This document shows positions 1-12,740 of a stretch of DNA of 64,000 nucleotides, piece by piece. The DNA is from Plantago ovata. Taxonomy: Eukaryota > Streptophyta > Magnoliopsida > Lamiales > Plantaginaceae. The translations under genes and the position numbers were made by a program. Below the pieces are notes generated by a model that ran no database searches, had not been told where the DNA came from, and saw only the letters and a list, made by a program, of their open reading frames with translations. The stretch lies in the NCBI GenBank assembly GCA_028274465.1, contig CM051458.1, forward strand, positions 105,478,855 through 105,542,854, given 5' to 3'. Each line of letters begins with the position of its first letter. Position 1 is the first letter of the stretch.

Positions 1-3000
1 AGTGCAAGTTGTACGTAAGAGGGAAAAGGCAAAGAGTGAATCCAAGTGAAATGGACGTGAGAATGAAGGTGGTATGGCATTATGATGTGTGGGTGACAAT
101 GCAAAAATATGTAGGGTTGGGGGGACCAAAGAGAGATATAACAAAAATTCAAAGAGCCCTCATAAATAAACTTGTCATTGTTTAATAAATTGCAAATTAA
201 GCAGCACCTCTTCAGCAGTTTTCTGTGCAGTGAAAGTCGGCTCTGTCTGAACAATATATAGCCTAGCTAGCTCTCTTCTTTTTGATTTCTTCAATGTAAA
301 TACAAACTTACTTCATGTGTATCGTACTGTACTGTGCTGTGCTCTGTGTGCGTGAACAGTAAAGCCTGTGATATCCAACGTTTCTATTTCATTGTACCGT
401 CACTTTTCTTGACTTGGAGCCATCTTTCTCTAACTTTCGCTTGTGTACATGCTGTGGTGCATGTGCTTTGCGTTTTGGTGCTCTTCTTTTTGGGTAATTC
501 TCTTCCTTTTACTACTGAGATTTTTTGACTAATTTGAAAAGTTTTGACCCATACCATGCCTTGGAGTACTTGTTAGTCAATGCTATTTTGATCAAATAAA
601 TATTTCAGTTAAATTTAGATTTGAGTAGTTGTTTTTAATATCACAAAAAAGTTTAGTCCAGCTTCGTACGTACATATTTAGTTCAGATCAGTTTAGTTCA
701 AATTTGCTTAGGTTCTCTTTAACTGAAAAATGAAAAAGTTCAGTTCAAATTTGCTCAGACCCTCTCTTTGTCCAAAAATTCATTAAGTTCCGTTCGGATT
801 TGCTTAATTGTTTTTTATAATGCAAATAAGTTATATTCAATTCAAATGAAATCAGTTGAGTTCAGTTTATTTATTTTTTATTACAAAAAGCGCACAACCC
901 AATTTTTTTACTACAAATAAGTTCAGTTCAGATCATAATGATCATCGTATCAGTTCAGTTCAACTCAATTCAAAGTTTTCATACCAAAAAAAACATAGAG
1001 TATTAGACTTACTCACTTTGAGTACAGTCTTAACAAGGTCACTTAGACTCGCATGAGCTAGTTTCATGTTGTTTTAATATATATATAGTGACGATAATTC
1101 GACCATATTTTTTCTTTTAACCGGCAAAAAAGGTTTCATTAATAACAGAGCATAAGTTGATGCTCCACGACCTTTACAACTAGAATACACGGAACATACT
1201 CCGAAATTATCAAATGTACTCCCAACCTATAACAACAATTTCAGCACATTATTAAAATTTTACAAATGAGATGGTTATTCAAAATATATGTTACATTAAA
1301 AACTCCATATCAACCGATAAAATATATTTTAACATTTTCCCTCTCACGGATATACTATACATTTTTAGCCTTATGCATGAACACAGTTCAACAAACGAAC
1401 ACCATTCTCTCCAAATCATCCATAACTTAACTGATAATGTATTCAATTCTTCTTACATATGGAAGTGCAAATATCTATGATAAAGTAAAGCTTTTGTGAG
1501 CATGAAGTTTCCACATAAACACTTTCCAAACGTCAATAGAAAATCACATTAACCTTTTTGTGAGAGAGTAAAAAAAAAGTTGATAATCTTATTCTTGAGC
1601 ATGAACAGAATTTTGTCATTAGATTTTCTCCAGAAAAGGCAACAGCTCACGTGATATTGGTCCATCAGGCTTTCCCAGAAAAGACAACCCATCACGTGAC
1701 CAAGAGGTACCATTCATGAGCCATGGCTCAAACTGATCAACTCAACTCAGCTAAATCTTTTTTGAGCTAACTTAACCAATTCTGTAAAAGCTAAAAATAC
1801 CATGCCATGCATATTTGAATTTGAAGTATTAAAGTGGATGAATTTTGTGAAACGCATGGAGTACACATTAATTAAACTATGTTACCATGAACCACTAAAT
1901 AGAATATAATTCTAACAATAAAACAAAAAATTTGTTACTCTAATTAATATATATTACCATTTTCTTAATTTCTTCCCTTTGATTTTCTTATGTTACTAGA
2001 AAGGAGTACTATAATTATATATACTATGCACTATCTGGACAAATGATTGTTACATCATAATTTTACATACTTGTTACCAGCAAAATGTGTCCCGAACATG
2101 TTTTTCTGCATACATATAGTATTGTATTTTTCTCTTCTCTTTTTCTGTAAATGTGCTTCGATTTCTAGGCATTGTTCCAGTTTCAGTGTAAGATGCCGTG
2201 TTTTATATATACATGAGGGCACACAAAATGTATACTGTATTTAGGGAAGAAAAATAGACATGAATCTTACTTGCATGGATCTACACAAATCCAATGCGGA
2301 TTCAATTAACATACAACATATTCCATGGCTTGTTTGTTTAAATTTCAACCCAACAAGGCTAAGGACCATATCTGAAATACTGAAACAAACATCCCGTCCA
2401 GATTAGTTCTAGTTAGATTCATTACATTCAGCTAAGTTTAGTTCAGTTCAGTTTAAATTTATTTTATTTTGTTGCTACAATCAAATTCAGTTCAATTTAA
2501 ATATTTTCAAACAAAAAGAAAAAAGTATGTAGAAACACTTCACTCAAATATAAAGTGCAAATTATTGTGAATCCTGCCAATTTTAAAAATTGATATGAAT
2601 GATTAATTTTAATTTATATCTCTCTATCAGCTCGAACTTCCGAAAAAATTGAATCTATATCATAATATCAGCTTAGATCGAAATGTACATACTACATAAT
2701 TACTTCATTTATGGGGTGTCATGGACCCTCGCTCACTATTCAGGGAGTGAAGTGGTTAACTGAATAGTGAGATTTGGGGTCCTGCAGGGGAGCCACCTAG
2801 GGTCCAGGACACCAAAAATTGGGGGCACTGGGCACATGTATGAGAATGAAAATCAAACCTTGGAGTAGAAAATATTGACCATCTAGGAAATATATGTTCC
2901 AGTACTACTAGTGAAATTTTGACCTTTTGTAAAGAGGTCAACTCCATAAGAAAAATAGTCAAATTATTGTAGAGCTTTACAGACCTTAATTCTGTAGATC

Positions 3001-5332
3001 CTTTAATTATGATCATCAGTTTATTATCTCTAGTCTTAGGTGAAACAATTTGGTATGAGAAAAAGATTGATCTTTACAACCCACTACTCCACTCACTGTG
3101 TACCAAGAAAACATAGAACTTGTGATATGCTAATCATTGTGCATTTTTAAGCTCATTATGTCCATGGACAAGACACACAATTTGGACCTTTCCAGACAAT
3201 ATAATCACTAAATTCAAATATGGGTGAAAAAATAAATAAGCTTCTTAAAAAAAGAAAGAAGAAGAAAAAGAAAAAAGAAAGTCATGCAATACAGCATGCA
3301 GAATAGTACTAATAGAATATAGAAGGGTGTTAAAAGATCAACTTTCAACCTCTTGTCCTTTTTATGAATCTATGTCCTTGAACTATTTTGTGTTGAATAT
3401 TTCCATTTCACATAGACACATACTATTTCATGTAAGTTTTTGATGAATTTCATCCTAGCAAAATACTATCTCCATAAGAGTTGATTAGTCTTTTTTTAAT
3501 TCAATTTGACCGGCGATAAATGCCAGAGTTGTATCTACTAATATATAGTAAAGCATGTTTTGTAGCATAAATCACTTCTAAAAAAGTTAAATTGCTTGAT
3601 CAACATATCAACTATCAAAGGTGTTATAAGGAGATGTGTGTGAGAATATATACTTAACTTTTTTCTTTGTTGGAAACTTTTTAACACATCGTCGTAATCA
3701 TAAGGAGAGTGAGTGATGAATTGTAACTAGCTAGCTAGCTAGATTCATCAGTTAATATAAGAGTAACTAAAATACCTGAAGTGAGAAATGGTTAAAAAGA
3801 CACAATGATTCAAATTGAAAAAAACATGTGGAATGTCGCGTGATACTATAGAATTAGATTGGCTCTTATCTCAATCTATGCAAATAATTATTGGTACAAA
3901 CATGCATCATAAGCATACACTACATAGTACTTCAAGTAATAGTATGAACTAGTTAAATAGTCTCTATAACATAATCAATGTGCATTAATCATCAGCATGT
4001 ATGAGGACCATTCATATATTCATTCTTCTGATGGAGTAAAATGCAAGTCTGTGTGTGCATACATCTGGTCCAGTTTTCATCATTATAATCAAGGACTTGC
4101 ATATTTCTTGAATGTTCCTCGTTTTTTTTTTCCCAGGTTTTGCTTAGCTAGCATGACCGTATAAATTGTCCGTTATAGTTAGAATACGGGGTGACAGAGT
4201 ACAAATTACTTATGCCCGAGTTACTTACCTTTTAGAGACCATATTTGTTGATAAACTTGAAAAGTTACTATTGTGAGAGTGTGAGAGCAAATGACCATCT
4301 AGAATATCAATAGTTGAAATTGAAATACCAAATACTTCTTATTCTTATGAGAGAGATATACTTAACCGCTAGTTACTTCTCGTGTTTGTGTACGTGTATG
4401 GGGGTTGGGGGTGGGGAAAGATAACGGTTAGTTACTCACGAAATATAATTAAATTTATATTTCTGTTATTGTTATTACTGTTATCTTTATTTTATAAAAT
4501 TAAATTTGTATCATAAAACATGTTATTACTGTTATCTTTATTTTATAAAATTAAATTTGTAAGCAATCAAAACTAACTATACCGATACCGGCTAGTACTT
4601 ACTTTGAGAGATTAAAAAGAATTTGGGAAAAACAAAAAGAAAAAAGATAACGGCTAGTTGCTCATGAAACAAGGTGATGTATTGTTGCCACCTTTGTTAT
4701 TTTACCAAAACCTTAAGAAATATAGCCATGGTGGCTATTTCCTTTATTATCACGTTTTTTCTAGAAATTTCATAAAATTAATTACTTAGCGAGAAAAATG
4801 AATAAATATAACGGTTAGTTACTCACAAAATATAATTAAATTTATACCATTAATGTTCATAGTTTAAAAGGAGATTAAAAAAAAATCATGTATATCTTCT
4901 TACCTAAATTGTAATTGTATGTACGTACAAGAGTTCATTATGCAGGTTGACAATTATATATGACACCAACATAAATTAGGGGCACAAAATTTATGTAGTA
5001 CTCGACCATGCATGCTTATATAATAGTATTGCAGTAAATGTGAGCCATTCTATATGGTTCTCAACCTTAAATGCTCCGGGCAACTTCCATTATTTCCCTC
5101 AAAATCTAACTAGCTATGCAACTAGTGTTACACTATTCCGGTACAATTCAACACCCTTGGTCCCATGCCCAAGCCTCATCAATATTTTGATCAATATACA
5201 GTAGTATGTTATGTGAACGTATACTATTTCAGCTTTGGTCCCTCGTAAATCTATTTTTTATAAATCTACTTTATTTTTTCACATGAATTTGATCAAACTT
5301 AAATAGAATCATGTATTCCACTAAGACACTAT
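1..5332. other. Gene-free AT-rich stretch
   Basis: I see no convincing coding region here. Open frames are under about 90 codons, low in complexity and without recognisable motifs. The stretch holds runs of a degenerate TTCAGTTCA-type repeat (about 610-960 and 2400-2510), a LINE-like 3' tail on the minus strand (about 1110-1180), and a direct duplication of about 40 bp at 4470-4562 built around ttatctttattttataaaat. A CTAG run (ctagctagctagctag) lies near 3727. Confidence 0.6.
1108..1182 (-). mobile_element. LINE-like 3' tail fragment
   Basis: Read on the minus strand, this stretch says that a gene-end-like sequence leads into TTAATGAAACC then a T-run and GCCGG. That resembles the 3' ends of plant L1-type LINEs, which often end in TTAATAAAACTTTTTTGCCGG before an A-run. 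No coding part is attached. The match is from memory of the pattern, so it is a tentative call. Confidence 0.3.
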
Positions 5333-5333
5333 A

Positions 5334-5590
5334 GGGGCGGCTCAAGCCCTGTTCAGTCAGCCCGACCGCACAGTGCCTCGTAAAATTTGGGTCTCAATTT
5401 ATTTTCTCTAATGGTTATATATATGTGTTTATATATAAAGTTCATTGAGTTATAATGTCCAAGTGGTAAGAGGTTTTGGTTGAACTATATTTGTTACTTA
5501 GGTCTATGGATCGATCCTTGTGGTGAACCATTATTATTTTTTATTTATTTATTTTTTCCTTGTTATACGATTTGAGCCGCCACTGGACAG
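5334..5590. mobile_element. MITE-like non-autonomous DNA element
   Basis: The left end carries ggggcggctcaagccc and the right end carries gatttgagccgccactgg, which are inverted copies of each other, so this is a short element of about 257 bp with terminal inverted repeats. The inside is AT-rich with no coding capacity. It contains an AGTGGTAAGAG stretch and a later GGATCGATCC, which resemble pol III A and B boxes but more probably belong to the element. Superfamily is uncertain; the GGGGCGG ends recall hAT-like MITEs. Confidence 0.5.
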
Positions 5591-6389
5591 TATATATATG
5601 TAATTTGTGTGGTATCTTACTCAATCCTTGAGGGTGGAGCAACCGAGCAACTATCTTCGTTTATCATAATTTTAACTTTGTTCAGGTCATCGATTCCATT
5701 CACCATCACGAAGTATAGCATGTTTACGACGTCATACCAGATTAACCCGTGGTTTGACCGGTTGAAACATGGCTTTTAGTACGGCATGTTATACCTACTC
5801 ATTCGGTTTTATACAAGATGTGGTTATAATCAAATCTTTGGAACTTATAGAGGTGATTGTGATATTATGTGAACCATATATATTCACTTTAGCAATTTGA
5901 CTAATGGGTGCGTTAATTGCGGAATGGGTGATGTTATGGACAACAAGAATGTACACGCCCAAATTCCATGTAACACATTAAAAAGTACACTACTTTTGAC
6001 TCAAAATGGAAAAATTAAACTCATTCGGGAGAAGAGCATGTGAAATATAATGAACACAATCTTGAGAAGGGCAATTCATATTTAATACTCTAAAAGATTC
6101 TATATAATTTTTACTAATAAATAAATTTCCAACTAATCTCCATTTACTGCGTTGCCTTAACAGAGATACTACTAAAACTAGAACATACTAATATAAATAT
6201 AGTAACTCACTAATATATTTCTTCTCTTTTCTTTTTTTCTTTGATATTATTCATATTTATAACTCGACGAAAAAGGTAAATTAAAAGCCGAAAGCCGGTA
6301 AACAAAATTTGCCACATTTCTTCTGGCAAACCGGCAATGTAACAGTATGATTCACATATTCATGATCATTTCAATTCACACTTGAATCT

Positions 6390-7487
6390 TCAAATGGCCA
6401 ATAGTGCATCAACGCTTGCGAAATCTCCCATATCCTGAAAATAGTCATCGACCTCTACCGAAGCAAGATCCGCTCCGAAATTGTTATCGTACAATTTAAA
6501 ATCATCAAATGGCAACGGAAGCTCACTAAAATCCTCAGGGAAAGTCGGTGGTGCATTCTCAAATAGAATTTGATTACCCATTTGAAAGTCGAAAAAGTCA
6601 TCCACGAACGGAATGTCCATGGGCAAGTAATCGTTGGAGTAATTAGGCACCTCATTACTCGTTTCTCCTTGACACTCCTCGGCCGCACCCATTTCATTCC
6701 CAGCGTCGTCTGTGGTGGGGTCCACATCATTAATAAACTGGTCGACAAAATCATTTCCAACCGACTCACACGGCTCGGCTTCCTCCTCCTGAGCGGACCG
6801 GCTCGGTCCGGCCTCCTCACTGGAACCATTACTCCTAAACCGCAGAACCGAAGTGGGCGAACACAAAGTGCTCCTATGTGAATGTGACTCCTCCTCCTCC
6901 TCCTCCTCACCAGAATCATATCCCGAAACCGAGATGTTCACCGCTGCGGGGTCCACCGCCTTCGGAACAACAAAGTTCGTCAGAGCGTCCGGGCCCCGCA
7001 ACTTAATCGCGGCATTATCATAAACCATCGCCGCCTCCTCTGCGGTATCATACGTACCCAACCAGAGCCTTACCTTCTTACAGGGGTCTCTAATCTCCGC
7101 CGCCCATTTCCCCCAGGGCCTCTGCCTCACGCCTCTAAATTTCCTGACACCACCCTGCGCCACCGGCGGCGTGATCACCACCGGCTTCTTCGCTTTCGGA
7201 GGGTCAACGAAAGCTTTTCTGGCACTTCTCGCTATAGATTCAGGCTCCATCCTGATCTCATTTATGTACCTCTTGACACGCTGCTTCGGGAAAAGAAGGC
7301 CTTCTTCTTCATCACTGGATGAGTCTGTAGCATCAGGGTCAGTGACAGATATTCTGACCGTTCTGGGGACGCTCAATGGCTGCTGGTTATGCTGAATGTT
7401 TTTGCGGGTTTTGGTGGCTTTGATTAGCTTTTTGGTGACTCTTCTGTGCTCTGTGTATTTGACTGGCCATAGAAAGCTTTCCTCCAT
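6390..7487 (-). CDS. CRF: AP2/ERF transcription factor, cytokinin response factor (CRF) type
   Basis: This is a single-exon gene for a 365-residue ERF subfamily B-5/group VI protein, a nuclear DNA-binding regulator in cytokinin and stress responses. I chose the start at MEESFLW because the CRF (TEH) domain follows directly, at residues 11-25 ([15 protein letters not shown]), as in the family; an in-frame ATG 11 codons upstream adds only an unconserved leader. The AP2 domain spans about residues 116-172 ([17 protein letters not shown], then [12 protein letters not shown]). A SPTSVL motif at 210-215 is the proposed MAP-kinase site of this clade. An acidic Glu run at about 194-200 and an acidic, Phe-rich C-terminus look like an activation region. 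Which CRF paralogue it is cannot be told by eye. The frame is intact. Confidence 0.95.
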   Translation of the reverse strand: MEESFLWPVKYTEHRRVTKKLIKATKTRKNIQHNQQPLSVPRTVRISVTDPDATDSSSDEEEGLLFPKQRVKRYINEIRMEPESIARSARKAFVDPPKAKKPVVITPPVAQGGVRKFRGVRQRPWGKWAAEIRDPCKKVRLWLGTYDTAEEAAMVYDNAAIKLRGPDALTNFVVPKAVDPAAVNISVSGYDSGEEEEEEESHSHRSTLCSPTSVLRFRSNGSSEEAGPSRSAQEEEAEPCESVGNDFVDQFINDVDPTTDDAGNEMGAAEECQGETSNEVPNYSNDYLPMDIPFVDDFFDFQMGNQILFENAPPTFPEDFSELPLPFDDFKLYDNNFGADLASVEVDDYFQDMGDFASVDALLAI

Positions 7488-8519
7488 TGTTAAGCTTATG
7501 GAAGAAAACAGAGCATACAAAACAGACAGACAGAGAGGAGAGTGTTTGTAGAGTGAAAGAGACTGTTTTTGAGAGAGAAAATCTAGTGAGATAAAAGAGG
7601 AGAATGAGTTTCTAACTTCTGTGGAAGAGTCACACCAATAAACGGCTTCTTATAGGATCCACTGAGTTTTTCTAATTACCAATATTCACTTAATTTTATT
7701 TCCAATTAATTTCATTAATTAATTATTTTATTTTAGTATCTCATTTAAATTATTATATCCTAAAATAGGATTCCCAACAATATCTCACTAATTTTTGCCG
7801 CCGGAGGGTGAGATTCCGGTTGTACGGCTCGCCGCATTTTGACACGTGGACGCCAGTGGGCCAGGAAGGGGTGTTGGCCCAATGAGTGATAGGGATTTTT
7901 AATGTTGGGAGAAGTGTGGTTTGTCACGTGAGGCCCAAGATGCCCGGCCCGGTTGGGTGAAATAGGCAATATGTCGGTCAAAATTGTTTCTCTTTTACTA
8001 GTGTTTGCCTTTTTTAGCTACTCACATATATCTTTGACTAGTGGATGTAGTAAAGGAAGTAATTTTTATTTTCAATTTTTTATTGGAAAAAAATCTCACT
8101 TGATTTTGTTTATATTTTTGGGACATTTTAATTAATTAAGTCAAACTTGACTAATATATTTCTTTTTTCATGTTTTGACAAATGGAAAATTTGGAATAAT
8201 TGTAGTATGATTTTTAGTTTCAATTTTGAATACAATAGTACTTACTATTTACATCACGGTCAAGGTTATACAATATTTAAGAATTATGCCATGTATAATA
8301 TGATTTTCTTCTATTTTGAAAACATTTTACTTAAATACCATGAGATTATATATTCATGAAAATATCTACTAATATTCAACCGCATTAACTTTTATTTTTT
8401 TAGTCAATATGCACTTTAAATCGATTTTGTAACGTATAGAAGTACGGTAATTAGTAATTACAATTATGTAGGTTAAATTTAAAAAATTACGATAAAAGTT
8501 GTAAATGGTTTAATATATT
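7488..8519. other. CRF 5' flank and gene-free sequence
   Basis: Apart from the G-box/site II cluster this is CRF leader, promoter and AT-rich spacer. The short open frames inside have no recognisable motif or splice structure. Confidence 0.5.
7841..7950. promoter_or_regulatory. G-box and site II (TGGGCC/GGCCCA) cluster
   Basis: Two CACGTG cores lie at 7843-7848 and 7925-7930, with several GGCCCA/TGGGCC (site II, TCP-type) elements between and after them. The cluster is about 350-450 bp upstream of the CRF start codon. CACGTG is the core bound by bZIP and bHLH factors; site II elements are common in promoters active in dividing cells. Regulation of the CRF gene through these sites is inferred from position only. 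Confidence 0.5.
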
Positions 8520-8539
8520 ATACTGTAAAAGCCTATTGA

Positions 8540-10080
8540 ACCCAAGTTTGTAATATTTTATTGGTTGGGTGTCGGAGAGATGAAAATCGGGAACTTCTCA
8601 CGAATATTTGGTGGAGGACAAACTGACGGTTTGACAGGTGCCAATTAGGTGAATGCACCAAATATTTACGGTCGTCTAACCATACCGTAAACCGACAGTT
8701 TGACAGGTGCCAATTTGGTGAATGCACCTAATATTTACAGTTGTCTAGCCATACTGTCTACCAAAAGTTTTGTCGTTTTGGAACAACCATTTTTTTAACA
8801 ATTGTAAATAACGTGACATTTTCATTGGTTTTCTATTTACTAATTTGGTTATTGTACACTATGAGTTGTTCAATGATACGTTGTGGTAGAGAAAACATGT
8901 GGTGCGTGTACCAGCGATTCGACAAGTGTACATTAGGTGCATGCACTTAACTATTCCGTGAGTGATTGTATTTTATTTATAATATATACCAGAGTTGTGT
9001 GCAAATTAGGAGAGCACACCTAATCTACGACTGTCTAGTCGGGGAGTTTATTTATAATTTATTGAGATAAACAAACTGACGTTTGAGAAGTGCCAATTAG
9101 GTGAATGCACCTAACATTTACAATTGTTTAACCATGTTGGATACCAAAAATTTTACCGTCTTGATACAATTTTTGTTTTTACAACTGTAATTAACTTGAA
9201 ACTTTTATTGATTGTCTATTTACTTATTTGCTTATTGTACACTGGATTTTGGTAGAGAAAACATGTGGTACGTGTACCAGTGATTTCATTGGTGTAATTA
9301 GGTGCATGCAATCAACATTTGCATGAATGGTGGTGTTTTATTCCTGATATATGCAATATTTATGTGCAAATTAGGAGCGCACACATAATATGTGTTGGTT
9401 TATTATCTCGTCGGAGAGCTTATCACCAATTTACTCAGGCAAATAGACTGAAGTTTGACAGGTGCCATTTAGGTGAATGCACCTAACACTAACATTTGTT
9501 TGGCCATACTGCCAACCAAAAGTTATGTCCTTCGTGTAAATTTTATTACAACTATAATTACCTTGCTACCGTGTTTATTGATTGGCTATTCAGTAATTTG
9601 GTTGGTGTCCAATATAAGATGTTCGTAGATATTTTACGGTAGAGAATATACGTGTCACATGTATCAACAATTTAACAGTTGTAAATTAGGTGAATGCAGC
9701 TAATATATGGGCGAGTGATAATTTTTATTCCTTATATACGAATTTGCGTGTAAATTATTTGTACACAACTACGTGATGATTTTTATTCCTAATATACGAG
9801 ATTTGCGTGTAAATTATGTGTATACATCTACGTGATGATATTTTTTCCTAATATACGAGATCTGCGTGTAAATTATGTGTACACAACTAGCTAACGTATA
9901 TATACGGTTGTCTAAGCGTACTTGTACTATTTAACAAAAGTTTTTTTTTTTTGTTTTTTACTTATTAGTGATACAACTTTGGTTGTTGTAACTTGTAATG
10001 TGTATTCATTCAATGATATTTTGTGATAGATGTACTAACGATTTAAATGGTGTAAATTAGATAAATGTACCTAACATTCA
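8540..10080. repeat. Degenerate tandem array with recurring palindrome
   Basis: Segments recur with a period of roughly 370-385 bp. The block around gtttgacaggtgcc followed by an AGGTGAATGCACCTAA-type palindrome occurs near 8630, 8699, 9081 and 9452. The first two copies are 69 bp apart, a local duplication. Related palindromes (TTAGGTGMATGCACNTAA) begin near 8645, 8714, 8933, 9097, 9298, 9469, 9686 and, decayed, 10057, so there are about two per unit. The intervening sequence (gtagagaaaacatgtgg, gtgtaccag) is also shared between units. There is no coding capacity. It looks like an old satellite or a fragmented non-autonomous element. Confidence 0.7.
9716..9893. repeat. Three-copy ~59-bp tandem repeat
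   Basis: Three successive units begin near 9716, 9775 and 9834. Each has the order tgat(g)at, T-run, ttcctaatatacgaga, tgcgtgtaaattat and a gtacacaactac-like end. The second and third copies are closest to each other. The block sits inside the larger palindromic array. Confidence 0.75.
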
Positions 10081-12555
10081 AGGTGGAACCATTTTATTTT
10101 TTATTAATAATATTCAAACTTTTTATGCCAAATTGAAAAATATCTCTAACACATCGTACTTGTGATACAATTAATTCTTGCTTGTGACATCAAAATACTC
10201 ATCACTTGTTACATTCCTAATATACACATTGAAGTAGTACTAAAATTCTGCCGAGTGTTTACCAAGTTTCATCTCCTTCCTTTACTTTGGGCAAAAGTAA
10301 CCAGGATAGAAAGATTTAAATTTATCTTTTTATCTTTACCCGGTAAAAACATAACAGTTCCAATTTTATCTCTTTATCAATCCTTTTCCCGCCTACATAC
10401 TTCCAATATACATGGTCCTATGGACAATATATTATGACCGTGAATATCGATAAAATTTTCTCACTACAGATTTACTGCCATTTATATATTAGTATAATTC
10501 TAGATATATAACCCAATCTTTTGTATTAAAAAAAAAGTTCATTTGCACTACACACACATTGATATTTGTTATGATATTTTTTTCAAATAAATCCCCGGAT
10601 ATTATTTAATATTGTGCCGTTTGATAATTTTTCACACATTTTTAAGAAGTGGAATATAATATATGTATGCATTACAAGTGGGATACCTCATACTCTGTAT
10701 AATTATATAGGAATAAGCAAATAATGTGATCAAATGTACTTTTTAAAATAAATTTGTACACATATTCGATTTATGAGGGTTATTTTTTAAAATGGTATGT
10801 TTAAAATATTTCAAACGATACATTTAAAATGACAAGTACTGTATATTTGGTAATTGATATTTTAGCTTTTGGCATGTCAATTAATCTTTTTCCCGCCTTT
10901 TTAATTTCTTTAGTGGCCAAACATTTTAAATCACTAATTATTTTATTTCAATTCTAATATATAATTGATTACTTCCAAATATTATGAAGGTTTGAGATAC
11001 ATTTGTAATATAATTTCCTTAATTAAGTAGACATATTACTAGAATAATTAGCTGATTTAATTTGTTCAGTCAAATGATGTCCTTTTTTTTCTGTTCATTT
11101 TCTCCGCATCCCATTGATTTGATTTTGTTCTTAATCAACCATGTTTTTTTTTCATTTTTGTTTTTCCCTTAATCATCCTCACTTCATTGATAAGTTGTAT
11201 TAATTTGATTATTATCTTCCAGATTATAAGAATGGAACTATATATATACTTCTCCCTTTATCAAGCATAATAATGTGATGTTTGAATTTTCCGAATTCGT
11301 TTTTATATTGATGATGAGTAGTATATGGTCAAAAACTCAAAATCGACCTAAAATACTGCAAGTAAAGTTCAAGGCGATAATCAAGCAGAAAACATGCGAT
11401 CCTTCACTTTTACCAAGATCTTGTCACATTAAAAAAATGGTGGGCAAATTTAAAGTTTGATATTATTAATATAAATTAAAATATAGAAAGCCGTTTGTCA
11501 AATTGGCTACAGTGTGGCGTGAACAAGTTCACTAATTATATTTATGGTATAATTAATTTATTTTCTGTGCAAATTTATGTGGTGGCATCATTCCAAGCAC
11601 AAATTACAACATGTGGCATCATTCCAAGCACAAATTATAAGTACAAAATGCTGTTACTGCTCTCTTAATTGCCACCGCTCTATGGCAGCGCAATGCAATT
11701 ATCCAATTTTACTGTTGCTTTTTTTTACTTCACCACGACACCACCCCACTAAATTTTACCATGTTCATATGACGAATTATAAACAGTTTTTTTGTTTGAA
11801 CAGAATTGAACATAACTGAATCAAGCTGAACTTAACTGAATAAAACATAACTGAATTTATTTATAATATAAAATTAAACTAAAAAAATATAAACAAAACT
11901 GAAATGGACTGAACGAATTTGAACAAAATTTAACTAAACTGAACATAAATTAATGAGTTTTCAAACGAAGAGAACACAACCTTGGAATTGTAGGTTGTAA
12001 CATGATGATCATATCCTATAAGTTCTTGTTTCATTCATTTGAAAAACTTAATCTGAATTCAGTCTATAATTTAAACTTATTTAGTTGAAATGTATAACAC
12101 AAATAAATTCAATTCAACTCACATTAATCCAATGTTAATTTTTCAAATGAATCAAACAGAACCTAAGTATAATATAATGTCCGGGATGGATACATGAATG
12201 AGGAGTGCAAAAATATTCTTTTACTAGCTAGGGTTTCAAAACCCTACTAGTGAAGATCGATACCCAAAGCTTTGATGTCTTTGCAAATTGTTTTTTGTTC
12301 ACCGGAGCAAACAATGTACCGTTGTTGATCATGAAAAGTGACACATCGTCACACCAGAATCTTATACTAGTTCAATTATAGTAATCCTCCCCACCTTCAT
12401 ATTTGTATTTAAGCCAGTTCTTTATACGCTATCATGATGATGCATTACCTCATGGTGCTCTGACTATTGTACCATGTTTGTAACTATGCCTTATGTGTGG
12501 CATTGTACAATAACAATATGTTGTGACAAAGAATAAACTCATGTAAGCATGCGCA
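10081..12555. other. Gene-free AT-rich stretch
   Basis: I see no gene. A 31-bp direct duplication (gtggcatcattccaagcac and following) lies at about 11581-11640. A GAACTGAA/TTCAACT-rich degenerate repeat block covers about 11790-12165. The open frames are short and low in complexity. Confidence 0.5.
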
Positions 12556-12740
12556 CTAGGTAAACCCCACGAGCCCACATAATATATTATAAACCACGTG
12601 AACTAAGTTAAACCGGATAAACTGCGACATGCTTTGGCCCAGGATGACATAGTCATAAACTCTCCTCTCGTAGGATTCGAACCTGTGACCAAGAGGAAAA
12701 TGCTCCTCTCTTTTAACATATTTTGTTAGCTCGAGACATT
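12545..12740 (-). mobile_element. tRNA-derived SINE
   Basis: On the minus strand a perfect pol III B box, GGTTCGAATCC, lies at about 12671-12681, preceded by CCTCTTGGTCACA. The upstream A-box region is weak (GAGCTAACAAAATATGTTAAA). This arrangement is typical of plant SINEs. It cannot be folded as a tRNA, because no acceptor or anticodon arms are present. The 3' part runs towards 12545 with TTTAACTTAGTTCACG. Exact ends and target duplications were not resolved. Confidence 0.6.

Noticed and set aside
334-528. Small hydrophobic 64-codon frame near the window start
   Set aside because: No conserved features; T-rich DNA gives such frames by chance.
5450-5525. SINE inside the element at 5334-5590
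   Set aside because: The A/B-box likeness is weak and the stretch lies within inverted ends of another element.
6455-6919. 154-codon frame overlapping CRF in another frame
   Set aside because: Shadow of the CRF coding sequence; Arg-rich composition with no motif.
12660-12690. Possible tRNA gene because of a perfect B box
   Set aside because: No acceptor stem, D-arm or anticodon arm can be formed; a SINE fits better.
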